Part shown: piece after piece, positions 6,136 through 6,833 of the stretch
Layout: each line of letters opens with the position of its first letter
Position numbering within the stretch: the first letter of the stretch is position 1
DNA from: Promethearchaeota archaeon
GTDB taxonomy: Archaea; Asgardarchaeota; Lokiarchaeia; Sigynarchaeales; MK-D1
Reading direction: 5' to 3'
DNA: 6,833 nt
Assembly: GCA_016839385.1 (NCBI GenBank)
Contig: JAEOUK010000582.1
Location: 1 to 6,833 of the forward strand
Notes under the pieces: model-generated
The model's input: only the letters and a program-made list of their open reading frames with translations
The model's database searches: none
What the model was told of the DNA's origin: nothing
Position numbers and translations under genes: made by a program

Positions 6136-6708
6136 ATGTGGGAGTGGAGATTTTTTTACTTGGATGGTGGAAAACCGGAATGGGTTACTAATATAACTAA
6201 ATTAATTCAAGATAATTCTGTCGAGGATCGTGAAGATCTTTATTTCAATCTTCATTCGTTACAATATGGCTTAAAAATTCGAGCCATTTCCCAAAATTCG
6301 AAAAAATTAGAGCTTAAATCGCTCAGAGACATTAAGAATGGAATTGAATATTGGGAGAAACCAATTGAATTACCGATTAAAATCACTAACAGAAATAGTT
6401 TGGTGCTTGATACTATTGCTTTATTGGAAAAAAATATCCATATTCATCCAGATATTAGGAATGTAATAGATATCCTAAATTCACAAGTAATTACATTTGT
6501 TAATATTGCGAAACAACGAAAAAAATCTATGTTTAATGATATCACAATTGAAAGTGTCCGAATTCATTATTTGGGAAAAACTGAGAATGGAATTCAATTA
6601 GAATCTCACTCTGTTGCTCAACTAAGCAGATTTATAAACAGATTTATACGAATTCAAAAAGAAAAGTGCGAGAATGTTTCCTATCCTCGATTATTAATGG
6701 ATTTATAA
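6136..6708 (+). CDS. Small CYTH-like (triphosphate-tunnel) protein
   Basis: This 190-aa protein is not one I can name, but its motif order is that of the CYTH/triphosphate-tunnel superfamily, whose members bind or hydrolyse triphosphate compounds (for example thiamine triphosphatase and inorganic triphosphatase). WEWRFF (2-7) resembles the degenerate ExExK first strand. EDLYFNL (33-39) resembles D.Yf, GLKIRA (45-50) the lR.R strand and KLELKSLRD (57-65) the LT.K strand, followed by IEYWEKP. VNIAKQRKK (122-130) resembles the v.K.R strand, and SVRIHYLGKT..GIQLES (140-157) the ld.v..LG..vEiE end. Length is right for a single CYTH domain. Glu3, Lys47, Arg49, Glu59, Lys61, Lys126, Arg128 and Glu156 would be the tunnel residues. 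No membrane segment or signal peptide is seen. It starts 12 bases after the VTC-like gene with a Shine-Dalgarno sequence overlapping that stop, so the two are very likely co-expressed. The fold is inferred from motifs; substrate and activity are unknown. Confidence 0.6.
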   Translation: MWEWRFFYLDGGKPEWVTNITKLIQDNSVEDREDLYFNLHSLQYGLKIRAISQNSKKLELKSLRDIKNGIEYWEKPIELPIKITNRNSLVLDTIALLEKNIHIHPDIRNVIDILNSQVITFVNIAKQRKKSMFNDITIESVRIHYLGKTENGIQLESHSVAQLSRFINRFIRIQKEKCENVSYPRLLMDL

Positions 6709-6833
6709 GAATTTGTGGGTAAAATTCGAATTCTCTCATATATATTTTCTAAATTTTTTTTCCAAACCTCCCATTGTTGAGAATCTATTACTAAAAGATG
6801 TATATTTTCAAGAAACTCTTTTGATAAAGATAA
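6681..6833 (-). CDS. Possible C-terminal fragment of a convergent gene, 5' end outside window
   Basis: On the minus strand a frame runs from the window edge without a stop for 50 codons to a TAG at 6681-6683. The translation has no Met and a believable protein composition, including IDSQQWEVWKKNLENIYER and a basic/polar end (KSINNRG), so it could be the tail of a gene entering from the right. It would overlap the 3' end of the CYTH-like gene by 28 bases. No family is recognised. A run this long without a stop can also arise by chance in such AT-rich DNA. Confidence 0.42.
   Translation of the reverse strand, partial: LSLSKEFLENIHLLVIDSQQWEVWKKNLENIYERIRILPTNSYKSINNRG
6754..6761 (+). terminator. 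T8 tract, candidate terminator of the VTC/CYTH unit
   Basis: A run of eight T residues occurs 46 bases after the CYTH-like stop on the + strand and is the longest T tract in the window. It is a plausible archaeal oligo-T terminator. If the convergent frame at the right edge is a real gene, the same bases encode two Lys codons and part of an Asn codon there. Confidence 0.4.

Noticed and set aside
6724..6733. Palindromic ATTCGAAT and nearby TATATAT as an operator or promoter
   Set aside because: Short AT-rich palindromes are expected by chance here, and the position overlaps a possible convergent coding frame with no downstream + strand gene in view.
1..6833. CRISPR array, tRNA gene, insertion sequence or long repeat
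   Set aside because: I looked for repeated spacers, cloverleaf-like GC-rich blocks, transposase motifs and terminal inverted repeats and saw none; almost all bases are accounted for by coding frames.

Overview
The window looks like chromosomal DNA of an AT-rich archaeon (by eye about one third G+C). Three markers support this. The transamidosome genes are gatE and gatD, which are known only from archaea. The AAA ATPase is a PAN-type proteasome regulator ending in an HbYX motif. Ribosomal protein uL2 is of the archaeal/eukaryotic type. The uL2 C-terminus reads GLIAARRTG, as in eukaryotes, which would fit an Asgard lineage, but this is only a hint from a few residues.

Layout. Bases 1-2335 (+) hold the 3' half of gatE overlapping gatD by 4 bases; together they make the amidotransferase that converts Glu-tRNA(Gln) to Gln-tRNA(Gln). 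The pan gene (2341-3468, -) converges on gatD with a 5-base gap. pan and rpl2 (3627-4349, +) diverge from a 158-base intergenic region. rpl2 stands outside its usual S10-type ribosomal cluster. A T-rich gap with a candidate terminator, a TATA-like element and a strong Shine-Dalgarno sequence (4350-4491) then leads into two tightly spaced + strand genes. The first (4492-6123) encodes a 543-aa protein with a VTC-like triphosphate-tunnel domain plus a C-terminal half of about 230 aa that I cannot assign. The second (6136-6708) encodes a 190-aa protein that also looks like a CYTH/triphosphate-tunnel protein. At the right edge the C-terminal 50 codons of a possible convergent gene (6681-6833, -) overlap the end of the second gene.

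How it fits together. The left two thirds is core informational and protein-turnover machinery: charged tRNA, proteasome gate opening, large ribosomal subunit. Several of these proteins show changes at normally conserved positions: a GatE without its tail domain, a PAN with Asp in the Walker A loop, and a uL2 altered in its most conserved loop. The most novel part is the two-gene unit of divergent triphosphate-tunnel proteins at 4492-6708. I infer that it binds or processes a triphosphate or polyphosphate ligand; the sequence does not say which.

I saw no tRNA or rRNA gene, CRISPR array, insertion sequence or long repeat.
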